The notes under the pieces: model-generated
What the model was told of the DNA's origin: nothing
Databases searched by the model: none
The model's input: only the letters and a program-made list of their open reading frames with translations
Shown here: positions 1 to 10,949 of the stretch, one piece after another
Numbering within the stretch: position 1 is the stretch's first letter
How the letters are laid out: every line of letters starts with the position of its first letter
Source of the DNA: Epiperipatus broadwayi
Lineage: Eukaryota; Onychophora; Udeonychophora; Euonychophora; Peripatidae
NCBI GenBank assembly: GCA_028023455.1
Contig: JAQFVV010007230.1
Span: 1 to 64,000 of the forward strand
Reading direction: 5' to 3'
DNA: 64,000 nucleotides
Position numbers and translations under genes: made by a program

Positions 1-1130
1 AATTTAGGGACCTAAATAAAAGGTCACAATATATAAGAGATAGGATATTGTTGTTTATTAGTATATCAAATATGCATATTTTTTATTTTCTTGACTGCTT
101 CAATAATTGTTTTGGACTTGAGAGAATGCTGTCGAAAAAATGAGCATTTTTTGGCATATTGGGTTGATGATAATACAGTGTTTATGTGTTGTTCTATTTT
201 CTCCTTTATTACTCTTTCAAGAATTTTTATTCCTAAAGGTCCCATTGACATGAGTCATAAATTAGACAGGGATTATACTGCTGCTGGTTTTTTGTTATAC
301 AGAACTATTGAAATTTGATATAGCCTTTGTATGTTGTAAATTTTTTGTGATATGTAATTGGCAAGACTGCATAATTATTTGGCTGTGAAGTGACTAAAGT
401 ATTTAAAAACAAATTTCAAAATGTCTTGTGATCTTGGGTGGCATTGTTTGTTATTGTTGCAAGTTGGAAAACAATATCAGTTGTAGTTATTGGTCTGTCT
501 GTTTGAGGGTCATTGCAAATTTCTGCATTTGGTGTGTATATTTTTTTATTTTTGCAGATTTTCTTTAAAATGTTGATATATTGGGTTTATCATATTATGT
601 CCAGCTGTTATAATGCCATCTATTTTGAGTGCCATAGGCACTCTGATTATGAAGAAATATCCTAGTGTCCATCATATGTATGCCCTGGTCCAGATGTATT
701 GCTGTGTGAGGTATATTTTTTTACTGCTATGTATTGCTTTGGTGTGTTGCATATGATGTTGCACATTAGTGTGTTGTTATTTGTATTTGATTGCCTACAG
801 TTGGTCTAGAGATCATTATGTTTTATGTAGTTCATCCACCAATGCTAAGAGATTGAATTGTCATTTATGTGATTAATGTTGAAAGAAAGTATATTGGTGT
901 ATGCTATATACTTTTGTACTAGGTCAATCGATAATTTGTTAAAGATTTTGGAACATTATGTATATTTATGAATATAAAAATTCAGTAGTGCTTGCTGAAA
1001 GAAGTATTCACATAATCTTCTGAAGGCTTATTGTTGTATTATGTATTTCTGTTAGGTCAAGAGTGATGATTTTAGCAGCATGATCTGAGATTATAGATGT
1101 ACAGAATACAAGGTTAAAATAATGATGCAA
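1..1130 (-). pseudogene. LINE ORF2 fragment (pre-RT and start of RT), cut by window edge
   Basis: Minus-strand remnant of a non-LTR retrotransposon. The clearest part is an open stretch at 66-251 reading SMGPLGIKILERVIKEKIEQ. It aligns almost residue for residue with SMGPLGIKILKKVIKDQIEQ of the longer copy at 5359-5937, so it is the N-terminal RT region of the same family. Farther 5' on the minus strand (about 480-560) the reading DPQTDRPITTTD corresponds to the linker before RT in the other copy. The frame is broken by several stops. The catalytic RT motifs would lie beyond the left edge of the window. On its 5' side the copy ends against LINE 3'-end repeats near 1135. It is a dead fragment. 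Family membership is seen by internal comparison; the LINE clade is not assigned. Confidence 0.7.
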
Positions 1131-1134
1131 AAAT

Positions 1135-1192
1135 TGAATTTATTATTGTTATGATTATGAAGATAATGATAGGGCTTAATGGTATATAGACA

Positions 1193-1269
<77 letters not shown>

Positions 1270-1370
1270 GATGATGATGTTTCAAAAGGCACTTTATTAT
1301 CTCAAGACAATTTTACATTGAAGTTACATTTTGTAAATTCTTTGTTTTTTTATATGGCAGTGTCTAGATA
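1135..1370 (-). mobile_element. LINE-family 3' end with (ATT)n tail, duplicate 1
   Basis: Read on the minus strand, this piece ends in TAAAGTGCCTTTTGAAACAT followed by CAT repeats and then (AAT)n; the array on the plus strand spans about 1192-1279. The same order of signals is found at 1375-1560, 3791-3900 and 7133-7170. The flanks AATGATAGGRCTTAATGG and GGCACTTTATTATCTCAA occur both here and at 1375-1560, so this unit is a tandem duplicate of its neighbour. No protein is encoded; the Asn/His-rich reading frame here is only the microsatellite. Confidence 0.7.
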
Positions 1371-1374
1371 TATT

Positions 1375-1422
1375 ATTGATATGATTCTGGAGATAATGAT
1401 AGGACTTAATGGTATATAGACA

Positions 1423-1463
<41 letters not shown>

Positions 1464-1740
1464 GATGATGATGATGATGATGATGATGATGTTTCAAAAG
1501 GCACTTTATTATCTCAAAAAAATTTTACATTGAAGTTACATTTTGTAAATTCTTTGTTTTTTTTTACAAAGCAGTGTCTAGATATTTGATACATAGTTTT
1601 ATATAAGAGCGTATATACATCAAAGAAAAGTGTCTCAATACTGAATGATGTCACATTGATTACAACCATGTTTGCATGTTCATTTACATATTGATCAACT
1701 AGTTTCAATGACAAAAGTTTAATATATTGAACTATATTTG
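1375..1740 (-). mobile_element. LINE-family 3' end or LINE-tailed SINE, duplicate 2
   Basis: This is the second copy of the duplicated 3'-end unit, with the array at 1422-1491. It extends farther upstream on the minus strand (to about 1740). At that end, on the plus strand, GGGTTCAAATCCTA resembles a Pol III B box, so the copy could be a short element that borrowed the LINE 3' end rather than a truncated LINE. No box A could be placed with confidence. The shared 3' signature is seen directly; the SINE reading is inference. Confidence 0.5.
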
Positions 1741-1889
1741 TGGGTTCAAATCCTAGTTCAAATTTTGTTTTATTGTTTTTATGATTTTGATATTCTTGTT
1801 GTCTTATTAATTCATTGTTAACTTATTTAAATGCATATGATTGCTATAAATGTTTATCCAACAATTATCTATCGATTTAAAAAACATAT

Positions 1890-3785
1890 TCATTTATTTG
1901 AACCATTTAATGTCTATAAGACTGTCTACTGTTTGAACTACCCATAATGTCGGGTATGTTGCCATTTTCTTTGCATAGTTTGCAGATGTATATATACATT
2001 TGTGGTCGACGAATTTAGTATTTTTTTTCTCATGAAGTGATAAATCCGAGCTTCCTTTTCTGGTTTTTTTAATGATGGGCTGAAATCTTTTATTCCAGTC
2101 ATCTTGATTTATGATTTCACTAGTATTGTTCAAAGTATATGTGTTCATATCTATATCTTGATTGACTATTTGTGGTTGTTTTTGTGCATCCTCATAATCT
2201 AACTCAACTTCTTCATTAGGAGCATCATTTGATTGGTGCACTTGTTTGTCATTGTGTGAGATAAGATTTTGACTTTTTTGGAATGTATATCTTTTTTGGT
2301 GGGCTTTTTTTCTTCTTTTTGGGGCTGTTTCTTCTTATATTGTTTGGGGCAAACCTGTTTCTATTGTTTGTGTGAGGTTGGTTAAGGTTTCACTTTTTGT
2401 TACTATTATTTTTGCTGGTTGTTTTTGATTATGTTTGATATTGTCATTATTAGGGCTTTTTGTTTCCTTGTCTTCTTTATCATCACCAAGTTTATTGGTA
2501 ATTTGGTCTGGTTGATGACTTTTTATTTTTTTAATGGGTGAATCTGGAAGTTGTTCTATAATTGTTATATTTTTGCCTATATTCTTTTGTGGGTGATGAT
2601 TTGTTTTCTGGTTGTAAGTTTCACCATGTTGATAGGCTTTCATTATCTGCTCTGTGCTTTTTGTTGTTTCCTAGTGGTTTGTATTTGTGTGGTTCTCAAT
2701 GTTTTTTCTTTTATCCCAGTTTATTTTTAGGTGCTCATGTTTTCCACATGAAAAACATTGGGGCTTTTTTCCTTTTATATGTATGTTTAATGTAGTGTCT
2801 TGATCAATTATCTGTGTTGGTACGCTGCTTGGTGTTACATTGTGATTAAGTTTGCTTTTAAAGTGGAAGTTATTGCTGTAAACCGGTGTGGGTGTGTCAC
2901 TTATATATATTGGTTTCAAGTAGATTGTTTTATTAAATTGTTGCATTATACCTTGGAAATCTTAAATGTTATATCCAAAGTATGTATTTCTGATGGTTCC
3001 AGTGATATAATTCTGTGGATTTTCATCAACAGTTACCAGGGCATAATTCCTAGGGTTTTTATCAGGTTCTGAAATCTAGTTTTTTGATAGGTATTAAAAA
3101 ATTCTAGGGCAAAGTATCTCGAGTTGGGGTGCTCTCCAATACATAAAATCGAATCCCATATTCTGTTTTGCGTTATTTCCTCATATAATAATTTTCTTGG
3201 GAATTTATATTGGTTTAAACTTTTGTCTGTTGCGGCTTTTACTATCGATTTTTGTGAGATAAATTTTTTGAATGAATTAAAAAGTTTTATTGGGATCGTG
3301 CTGTTAAAATCAGTGTTAATTATTTGCAACTCTTGCTGTGTCCACGTGACTTCTGGAAGCTGAAGGTTATTACTGATATCGAGATATAACGCATTAATTT
3401 CCGTTTGATTTATTTTTTTAAATTTTTGACTCTGCATTAAGGTTGGATTGTTTTCTATATTTCTTGATTTGTACTGTAGTTTAGTAATATCTGCATGTTT
3501 TTTCCTGGTTTTCTTGTGCTTTGTATGTTATTAATGATTTTGGCGCTATTTGTAGCGTTGTCTTTTTTTTTCTGACGCCAAGCTGCTGTTGTAATTTGAA
3601 ATTTTAATTTCTAATAAGTTTAATTTTTATGCTTACTTTTCTGGTGTAAACTCCCTTGTGTTAGCTGGAACTATTGTTCTCTTGGTTGTAGACGTTTTTT
3701 GAACAGGTTTCTGTTTTGTTTTCAGTATTTTCTATATATTTACATTTGGACCTTGGTTTGATGTGCTGCTTCCGTTGCATAACAG
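1890..3785 (-). pseudogene. LINE ORF1 (nucleic-acid-binding protein), broken
   Basis: Several minus-strand reading frames run in series: 3437-3033, 2946-2671, 2643-2335 and 2241-1894. Together they look like one ORF1 interrupted by stops and frameshifts. A retroviral-type zinc knuckle lies near 2757-2716: CFSCGKHEHLKINW has the C-x2-C-x4-H-x4-C spacing, with the last Cys replaced by Trp. The segment before it has acidic and aromatic blocks. The segment after it is a Lys/Gln/Thr-rich tail typical of RNA-binding ORF1 proteins. The 5' part (about 3780-3440) is Lys-rich and broken. The piece abuts the microsatellite tail of the next LINE at 3791. It may be the ORF1 half of the copy whose RT begins at 1-1130, with the 3'-end units inserted between. 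Not functional as it stands. Confidence 0.6.
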
Positions 3786-3790
3786 GACGC

Positions 3791-3791
3791 A

Positions 3792-3867
<76 letters not shown>

Positions 3868-3890
3868 ATGATGATGATGTTTCAAAGATA
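3791..3890 (-). repeat. (ATT)n microsatellite, 3' tail of LINE copy 3
   Basis: About 29 near-perfect ATT units lie at 3791-3867, followed on the plus strand by ATGATGATGATGTTTCAAAG and then CTTTATTGAT. Read on the minus strand this is ATCAATAAAG..CTTTGAAACATCATCAT(AAT)n. That is the same poly(A)-signal-plus-tail signature as the other LINE ends in this window. Confidence 0.8.
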
Positions 3891-4030
3891 CATCTTTATT
3901 GATACTTTAAAAAAGTTACAATAGTTTTACAAATTTGATTGTGGCGTGTTACAAGTGCAATCATGAGTTAAGTTTGAATATTAGTATAGTTCTTCTATAT
4001 TTGTGAATTCTCTTGTACTTTCATAGTTCC

Positions 4031-4930
4031 TTATAAGTTTTTTTTTGGAAGATGGCTTGATGAATGGGCAAGATAAATGTTACGGTTATGGATCTGTGAA
4101 TGTATGTTGGCTTTTGGACTAGTGTATTGTGACGATAAATTGGAGGGTTGTTTTATGAGTGACCATGTTGCAGCTACAGTATCTGGAGAAGGAATTTTAA
4201 AATCTCGTGTCCTTAATTGTTGCAGTTTGTTTGTAAATGTAGCAGGATGTCTTCTTGTGTTATTTCCGACTATGAAGGTGCAATGAGTGCACCAGTATGC
4301 ATATAATAGAAATGTAATTGCCCATATTGTGGGAGTAGAAGCTTTGTTATAGGATTGCATGATATTTATTATTAAGATGCTTTTGTGTTGATAGGTATCT
4401 ATCAAGACTTTACATGAGTTTAATAGAGCTGGGCAAGTATAAAATGTATTGTTGTCTTTCCTCTGCTGTATGACAAAGATTTCAAAATGGATTAATACTG
4501 GTGTATTGATGTCTGTAGCGAAGGAAATATGATGTTGGTAGTGCATATAGATTTATTTTCCAAGATGAAATCAAAATATTTTGGCTCCAATGACCACTTC
4601 CTGAACCTACTAAATAATTGATGGTTCTTAATTCCAAGCATTGCTGTTAGGGTTTCTTGTAAACCATCTGGATATAATAAATTATAGGTTTGCCAGTGTG
4701 TGTATTTGTTTGTAGATATAATGTCTATTTTACTGGATATGGTTGTGACAGATTGTATAAGTGATGATATATACTCTGAAGATGGTGGTGGAGTATCTGC
4801 TGGGGTAATCATGAGAAAGCATGATAGTGTAGGAAATTGCCTTATAGTTGATGCTAGAAGGTTAAACTGTTTTCTGTGCATGGAATATATTGTTAGTGTG
4901 AAGACCTAGTCCATTGTATGTGGGTGTTCT
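4031..4930 (-). pseudogene. LINE ORF2 C-terminal domain
   Basis: The C-terminal third of ORF2 is split between frames 4881-4492 and 4546-4031, with a break at about 4880 just after GLGLHTNNIFHAQKTV. The segment FSRFRKWSLEPKYFDFILEN matches QQFRKLSLESELCDFLLKVN of the copy at 9.5-11.5 kb, which confirms that both belong to one family. A Cys/His-rich patch follows (CHTAEERQQ..YTCPALL), with spacing like the C-terminal zinc knuckle of many LINE RT proteins. The 3' UTR runs from 4030 to 3890. The frame carries stops and at least two frameshifts. Confidence 0.65.
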
Positions 4931-5017
4931 GCTGAGGCATTTAGCTGATACAGCAACAACTTTCCGGCCCCATAGTAGCTTAGTGCAAAGCAATGTTATT
5001 TTTGAGGTAAAATGTTT

Positions 5018-5937
5018 TTAAAATTTTATTATGGGACAAAAATATGTGATTTTAGTAATAATTAGCATGTTAAATAATTGGAATTTAGAGTAAATAGAAA
5101 GGTAAGCCTTTGAAAGAGAGTTTGATATTTTTGTTGCAGTTTCAAATAACTTGTTTTGTATGTTTTGTCTCATTCCGTTAATTCCCATATAAAATGGAAA
5201 CCCGAGAAAAATAGTAGGTTTGCCAAGAAAGATTTTTGTATAAGGTTTGGTTGTATGGATAAACCAAGCAGCTGTTTTATTGAGGTTAAATTTTAATTTA
5301 AATTCAGAAGTGTATTTATCTAGTATCTTTTGTAATATTGAAAATTGTTTATGAGATTTTAGAAAGATGGTGATGTCATCATGTATGCTAAACATGAAAC
5401 ATACTGTTGAGTGTGAGGAATTTGTATTCCTGGTACATTTTGCTGAATTTTTCTTATAAGAAGATCAATATAAAATGTGAAAAGGAGGGAACTTAATGGT
5501 GAGCCTTGTGAGATTGACTGGGTTGGTGTAAATGTAGGGAATTTTCTACCATTAAGTGTGATGTGAATTTTCCTATTAAGAATAAGATTAGCAATTACAT
5601 AGAGTAGAGTAGGAGAGATGGTGGTGTTAGCTAGTTTGTCCAGAAGTATTTTTATTGGCGCTGAATCAAAAGCTGCTTCGATGTATAATTGGACAGCAAT
5701 TGGTGCATACTTTTTTTGTTTTTGTACTGTAGTCATAATTGTCTTAAAAAGTAAAGCAGCATGTCCTGTGGATGACTCTTTTTTAGAAAACTGGAAGGGT
5801 GAGATTAGTGGCAGTATATGTTGTTCAATTTGGTCTTTAATGACTTTCTTTAAGATTTTAATGCCTAATGGTCCCATAGAAATAGGTGGAAGGTTTGTGA
5901 GAGTTGATATAGGAATTTTTTTTATTAAAATGTACAA
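5018..5937 (-). pseudogene. LINE reverse transcriptase domain, catalytically broken
   Basis: Reverse transcriptase of the non-LTR type, which would copy the element RNA at a nicked target. The fingers read ISMGPLGIKILKKVIKDQIE. Motif A reads LYIEAAFDSAP, where the expected first Asp (LDIE) is Tyr. Motif B reads SISQGSPLSSLLFTFYIDLL, a good match to the QGxPLSP box. Motif C is split by a frameshift near 5380-5395: one frame ends CLAYMMTSPS and the next continues FSIHDDITIF, so the YADD box survives only as HDD. The thumb (5395-5018) includes KFNLNKTAAWF and FLGFPFYMGI. Loss of the motif A Asp and the frameshift make the copy inactive. Family identity as a LINE RT is secure; the clade is not assigned. 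Confidence 0.85.
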
Positions 5938-5999
5938 TGTCTATTGTATTTAGTTCTTTAATATTGCAGAATTCTGCGATAGGTAGTTAGCGAGATTAC

Positions 6000-7132
6000 T
6001 TATATATTATGAAGTAAATTGGCTTTAAGTAAGAAAAAACAAATTTGGGAATGTTGTTTGTTCCAGGGTGACAGGTATTGTTGATTGTGGCAAGTTTGAC
6101 TGCAAACTGGCCTAAATGGTGTATCTGCTTCTGGTTGTCCAAAATAGTTATATGATGGTGTAAAGATTTGCTGTTCCTGGAGTTTTTTCTTAAAGTGATT
6201 AAAAATAGGTTGTATCATGGTTTGGCCAGCATATGTGACATCTACAACTTGTATTGCCATGAGGACTTTTAATTTTGGGGGATGTCTGAGTGCCCAATGA
6301 ATGTAATTTCTAGACCATGTATGAGGTTGAGAAAGGCAGATTTTACTTTTTTTTGTAGTTAAGTATTCTTTGAGTTTATTGCATGTATTGTTATATATTT
6401 GTGTAAGTTTATATAAATTTTGTTGAGAGTCATGTACTGGTTGGCACATGATAATCCGCTTTTGTATTTTATCTGCTATTGCTAGAAGATGAGAGGGTGA
6501 TGGTGAATTATGTGTTAAATGGTTAATATTGAATGATAGAATATTAATGAATGCTAGATAGTTTTGTATTGGATCAAGTACGATGGCATCAAGTTTTTGA
6601 AGCATTATATACGTTTCTGAAAATAAAAACTCTGTTGTTGATGATGGAAGGAGTATGCACAATGTTTTCTGAAGTGGAGTTTGAGTAGTTTGTATGCCTG
6701 TTAAATTTAGTATGAGTGTTTGTGCAGAGTGATCGGAGAAAGGGGGAGGATTTAGAGTTATATCAATTAAGTGATGGAGCATTGGTGAATAAAAGCACAA
6801 ATCTATGAGTGTTGCAAAGTGTCTATTATGAAATGAGATAGAATTTGAAGGGAGAAAGCCTTCAGCACTCATAAGTGGTAGGGCTAATTGGTAAAGCCAT
6901 TTAGATCACCCATTAAGATAGTCAGATAAGAAATTGATGCTAACAAAGAGTTAATTGGAAGAATGATATGTGATATTATTGAGGAACCTGGAAGAATATA
7001 GACAAAAATTATGTTAATTGTTGCAATGTGGTTGATGAAATGTGGCAATTAGTAAGTTTGAGTCTTTGTATATAATTTTAAATGTTGAAAAAATAGTGGT
7101 GGAAGCAATAAGCATGCCTGACCCTCTTTATG
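6000..7132 (-). pseudogene. LINE APE-type endonuclease domain plus linker
   Basis: Apurinic/apyrimidinic-type endonuclease of the same ORF2, which nicks target DNA to prime reverse transcription. The motif GDLN is encoded at about 6899-6910 on the minus strand (TILMGDLNGFTN), followed by an in-frame TAG and TGA. The C-terminal hallmark is FSDHSAQTLILNLTG (near 6740), where SDH carries the catalytic His. The start of the endonuclease is missing: the copy stops at about 7132, where the 3' tail of another LINE copy begins. The linker to RT runs from 6600 to 6000 and lacks other domains that I recognise. Confidence 0.75.
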
Positions 7133-7316
7133 GAGATGATGATGATGATTATTATTATGATGATGTTTCAAAACAAAACTTTATTGAGTCTAAAAGATTA
7201 TACTGAGTCACATTTAGTAATACGTTGACTTCTGTTACAATTTCAAAACAAATTATAACTATGCAAGGAGACCAATTAAGATATCTTTTTAGTACATAAG
7301 TCTTTATCATTTCTTC
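7133..7316 (-). mobile_element. LINE copy 4, piece 3 of 3 (3' UTR and tail)
   Basis: Minus-strand 3' end of a LINE: CTCAATAAAG..TTTTGAAACATCATCAT, then AAT and CAT units (7133-7166). It ends at CTTC (7313-7316), exactly where a TGTAACG element starts. CTTC recurs directly after that element (9540-9543). The LINE therefore continues at 9540, and this piece plus 9540-10237 and 11095-11515 are one copy split by two later insertions. Confidence 0.75.
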
Positions 7317-9539
7317 TGTAACGATCCGGAGAAGGTGACTTAACGTAAACTGCACTAAAGGACGCCATCTAGGCATTTGAACCTAGAAAAATTTATAAAG
7401 TAGGCAGATACGTAAGTAAAAAAAAAAAAAAATTTTTTTTTTTTTTTATATAATTGCATCCGGTCGTTAGCCCATGTCACTAGCTCAGTGGAATAGCAGA
7501 GATTTAATAAGATAATCTAAGCATATATATATAAAAAAGAATAAAATAAGCCACTGCCAGTAATTAACATACAAAAATTTATTTACGCACATACATATAT
7601 ATAAGATTTAAAATTGTTTTAGTATTAGTTTTACATTTTAACATTTAACATTATTTTTAACTTTACCTTAGATTCTAATTTACATTTTAATTTCTATTAT
7701 ATTATAAGTTTACATTTTAATTAAGTTCGCACAGATGGGATTATAAAAGCTTGTTTTAATATGTTGCTATAGATCGGTTACATGGATTACACGGTTAAAA
7801 ACATTTCAAAGTAAACATAAACGATCAAAATATAAAATCATTGATACTGGCAATTGCAGAGGGAAATTTATAAGTAACCCAGTAGTATTCACCATAAGAT
7901 ACTTGCATTGTCACCAATGACTTGAAAGACATCCGAATAAATACATTTTTGATACTCACTGTAAGGTATCATTATTTATCGAATGTCTATATATTTTGAT
8001 CAAATATGAAAACCCAAAACATACTTAACCGATAACCAATCCATGCAAGCGTCCATAAACAACTTAAATTTAATGCATTTTTATTTAGGATCAAGTAGGA
8101 ATAGACTACATAGATTTGCATTTGAAAATAAAATATTCTACCCCTATTTAACCTTAGGCTAAACTTCGCAGTCAAACTGGCATCAATTCATCTGATACAT
8201 CGATGTATTCAATGTAATACGGAATACGACAGCACCAAAAAGATTAAGAGAGGGCATTGACCCTCATCAGATAGGAATATGACATCTATCTAACGAGAAG
8301 AACAATAAAAAAAAACTCCATAGAAAGGAACTGCGTTCTCCGTCTTATAATTCCTTCCATAGGCAAACGGGTGAGTGCGGCGTATATATAAACGATTCTG
8401 CCAGTAGCGAATCTCCGACTACATCTACTAACTACATCAATATATCCAATCCATTGACCCAATTTAACAATGAAACAAATAACCTAAGATTACCCTCCCC
8501 TAATATAACTCTACAAATCTATACAGCCATTCACGCCCGACTTAAGTTTAACATTGATATATTTTAATTTATCGGAAAACAGAAATCATAAATAACCTTA
8601 AAGAACAAAGTTAAATAAATGGAAATGATTTTAAATAAATAACTAACAAATACATCAAATAACATTATTAATGAAGAATTTAGTTTGGTCAGATAGGATT
8701 CTATTGCATTATTTACTAAAAAGTTTTAAAATTTAGAGTTCTTATTGTTTCAAGTGAATATAAAGTTCTTACGATTTTTAAAACGTCCAACTTTATCCGT
8801 TGCTTGCCATCAACGTGAATTCCCACGCCATCCTAAAATTGGTATTCTGTTGGTCGATTTATTTATCCATCTGGAGGTTTTTTGCTTTAACTGGTCCTCA
8901 ATGTAGAAAAACGATAGTTCATTTCTTTTTCTTTCTTAGCAAAGCTGAAGGGATTGAATCTTGCGTCTTTTTTCAATCCCTTCTCCTTCACTTCCGCACT
9001 AACACATATCTCTCACATCATAATAAATCAATAACTCCCTAATAATTTCCAAACTTGTTCTTTTTATATTAATGTGAAGGATTGAATTTACATTATGTCA
9101 CCGATGCGATGGTCCTTTCGCTGCGGTCCGATTCCATAGGGATTTCTTCTTATTTGCTAACAGTTTCTATTGTTTTCCTATCTGACCGATGTTTTTACAT
9201 TTAAATGCCCAAGGCTGGTTTACATTTAACTAATTAACAATGATTTCCATTTCTGATTAATTAACCTGTTTTCCAAATCACAAATATATTTAAAGATAAA
9301 TTTAAAGATATAATTTTATCTCCAAATCTTTTTACATTTTTGTTTTTAAAATACCTTTTCTATTTTTAATACAGTTTTATTTTAATAATTTTTTTTATCT
9401 GTGCGATTTAATATATACAAGTTTAAGATGATATTTAATTTCAATTTTTTAATTCTTAAAGAAAATTTTTAAATGCGAACTTCTTATTTTAACTTGTTTA
9501 ATAATAAAACGCAATGTAACACCATCTGTGCTCGTTACA
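7317..9539 (+). mobile_element. TGTAACG element copy A (solo-LTR-like), 2223 bp
   Basis: First of five related repeats. It begins TGTAACGATCCGGAG and ends GTGCTCGTTACA, so the ends form a short inverted repeat of TG..CA type, and CTTC is duplicated on both sides. Shared blocks include GGCGCCATCTAGGCATTTGA, AAGCCACTGCCAGTAATTAA and AATAAAGTTTTATTTTAATA. The size, TG..CA ends and 4-bp duplication fit a solo LTR of a Gypsy-like retrotransposon. The concentric inverted repeats inside (7728/9397, 8617/9239, 8688/9176, 8947/8972) would also fit a foldback DNA element. It splits a LINE copy, so it is younger than that LINE. No intact protein: the 81-residue frame seen in copies B and C is disrupted here (about 8320-8565). 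Confidence 0.75.
8947..8983 (+). other. Conserved internal hairpin of TGTAACG element (copy A)
   Basis: GAAGGGATTGAA (8947-8958) pairs perfectly with TTCAATCCCTTC (8972-8983) around a 13-base loop. The equivalent hairpins are at 19360-19394, 22211-22245, 28919-28951 and 42111-42150. Stem sequence differs between copies with paired changes, while the loop keeps a TGYRTC-like core. Confidence 0.6.
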
Positions 9540-10237
9540 CTTCATACTTATTTTTTTGTTTTAGAATCTGGTATTTAGTTCAGTTTATGCTTGCATCTCT
9601 TTAAAGTTGAAAATGGCTGATATTGAAAGTGTCACCGTCTATCATATTAAAGTTATATTTTATAGACTGGATTTTGGTTTCAAGTGTGACCATGTGGTTG
9701 CAAACCTATATGGTAGAACTAGGATGCTGTCTCTTTTTCTGAACAATTCTAGTTTTATTGAGTATCTTGCTGAGTGGCAGGATGGGTTTTTGCAAGAGCA
9801 AAAGTGCATCTGGTTCACCACTAGGCATAAAGCCTGTATGTTTCTGCATGAATAGCAGGAATGTTGTTTTTTAAAAGATATTTATTATTTCATCAGGTGA
9901 AGTATTAACCTTTCTGTATGTGGCCAACATTGTGTGATGTATTGTTTCCAGTGCAATACAGGAATGAAGGAAATGATTTTGTGTCTCTTCTTTTCTATGA
10001 CATATTCCACAAAGGGGTCCATATTTGTATTGAATCTATGAAATCTAAGGAAATGTATTATGGATTCAGCATTTATATTAACCTTAAGTAGAAAATCACA
10101 TAATTCTGATTCTAGTGACAACTTTCTGAATTGTTGCAGTCATTGCCTGTTGTCTATGATAGATATAGATGAGGTATCTGGTTTGAGTTTCAGATATTAT
10201 AAATGTCCCAGTATATATACTTGTTATCATTATTGAA
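9540..10237 (-). pseudogene. LINE copy 4, piece 2 of 3 (ORF2 C-terminus)
   Basis: Minus-strand coding remnant. One frame gives SLESELCDFLLKVNINAESI. Shifting frame at about 10020 gives PLCGICHRKEETQNHFLHSC, a clear C-x2-C..H-x4-C zinc knuckle of the kind found at the C-terminus of LINE RT proteins, followed by ALETIHHTMLATYRKV and a stop after DEIINIF. Upstream, NKYIYWDIYNI matches NKYTHWQTYNL of copy 3. The protein is continued on its N-terminal side at 11095-11515 beyond an inserted foldback repeat, and its 3' UTR continues at 7316 beyond the TGTAACG element. Stops and frameshifts are frequent, so it is dead. Confidence 0.75.
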
Positions 10238-10336
10238 GCAGGTAAAACTCTCTATATGTATTGCACTCAGTGCAAGCCATGGTAATAAATGGATACCAAA
10301 AGGCTTGTGTATAAAATTTCTATCTAGTGCCTACTC

Positions 10337-10395
10337 ATCCAATATCCCCAGACTAGTGTCTGGCCTGTGACCTTCATCAGTGAGGAGCCTTGGAT
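10337..10395 (-). ncRNA. Type I hammerhead ribozyme motif, left arm
   Basis: On the minus strand, helix I outer strand ATCCAA pairs with TTGGAT, then an internal loop (GGCT against ATA), then CCTCA pairs with TGGGG. The core CTGATGA is intact. Helix II is GGTC-ACA-GGCC with an A on each side. The second core strand reads GACAC where GAAAC is expected (A14 changed to C). Helix III is AC-TA-GT, followed by C at the expected cleavage site. All three helices radiate as in the hammerhead family. The A14 change should abolish or weaken cleavage in this copy. Confidence 0.6.
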
Positions 10396-10890
10396 CTGAG
10401 AGCACTGCATCTAGATCTTAGGATCTAATGCAACCCTCCAGCAGCCACATTTTATCTCTACTTAACTACAAAACAATGAGACTTAAATTGAAAACATTAT
10501 ATTTTCAATACAAGCTCATCAGCTTATATAGTCATATAGGTCTGAACTCAATTCAATACCTATACATTTTGGCATTCATTGATTTCTCTGGTTTGCACTG
10601 AGTAGCAATACATATAGAGAGGTTTGCCTGTTTTAATAACAGTTAAGAGAAAGCATAAGAAATAGTGATCACATGATATTTATTGGCTTAAAACCAATCC
10701 TACTTAATAGGTTAGTGGTGGCTATGGTTATTAAAGAAACAAAAACACCAAAATGTATAGGTATTGAAAGAGTTTGGATTGAAAATATTATAATGTTTTC
10801 AATTTAAGTCTCATAGTTTTGTAGTTAAGTAGAGATGGTGGCTGCTGGAGGGTTGCATTAGATCCTGATATCAAGGTGCAGTGCTCTCAG

Positions 10891-10949
10891 ATCCAAGGCT
10901 CCTCATTGATGAAGGCCATAAGCCAGAAACTAGTCTGGGGATATTGGAT
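10891..10949 (+). ncRNA. Type I hammerhead ribozyme motif, right arm
   Basis: Helix I: ATCCAA (10891-10896) with TTGGAT (10944-10949), internal loop GGCT/ATA, then CCTCA (10901-10905) with TGGGG (10936-10940). First core strand TTGATGA (10906-10912), where the canonical form is CTGATGA. Helix II GGC-CATAA-GCC (10914-10924) with an A-A mismatch next to the core. Second core strand GAAA (10926-10929). Helix III of two pairs (AC with GT) closed by TA; predicted cleavage after C10935. C3 to U is the only core change, but it hits an invariant position. The A-A pair at 10.1/11.1 is also unusual for the family. Confidence 0.65.

Noticed and set aside
8255-8300. CTGATGAGGG on the minus strand of TGTAACG copy A as a hammerhead core
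   Set aside because: A GGG/CCC helix can form next to it, but no GAAA strand or closing helices follow.
9607-9855. 82-codon plus-strand frame MKMADIESVTVY
   Set aside because: It is antisense to the C-terminal coding region of a LINE ORF2 copy, whose minus-strand reading has clear zinc-knuckle homology.
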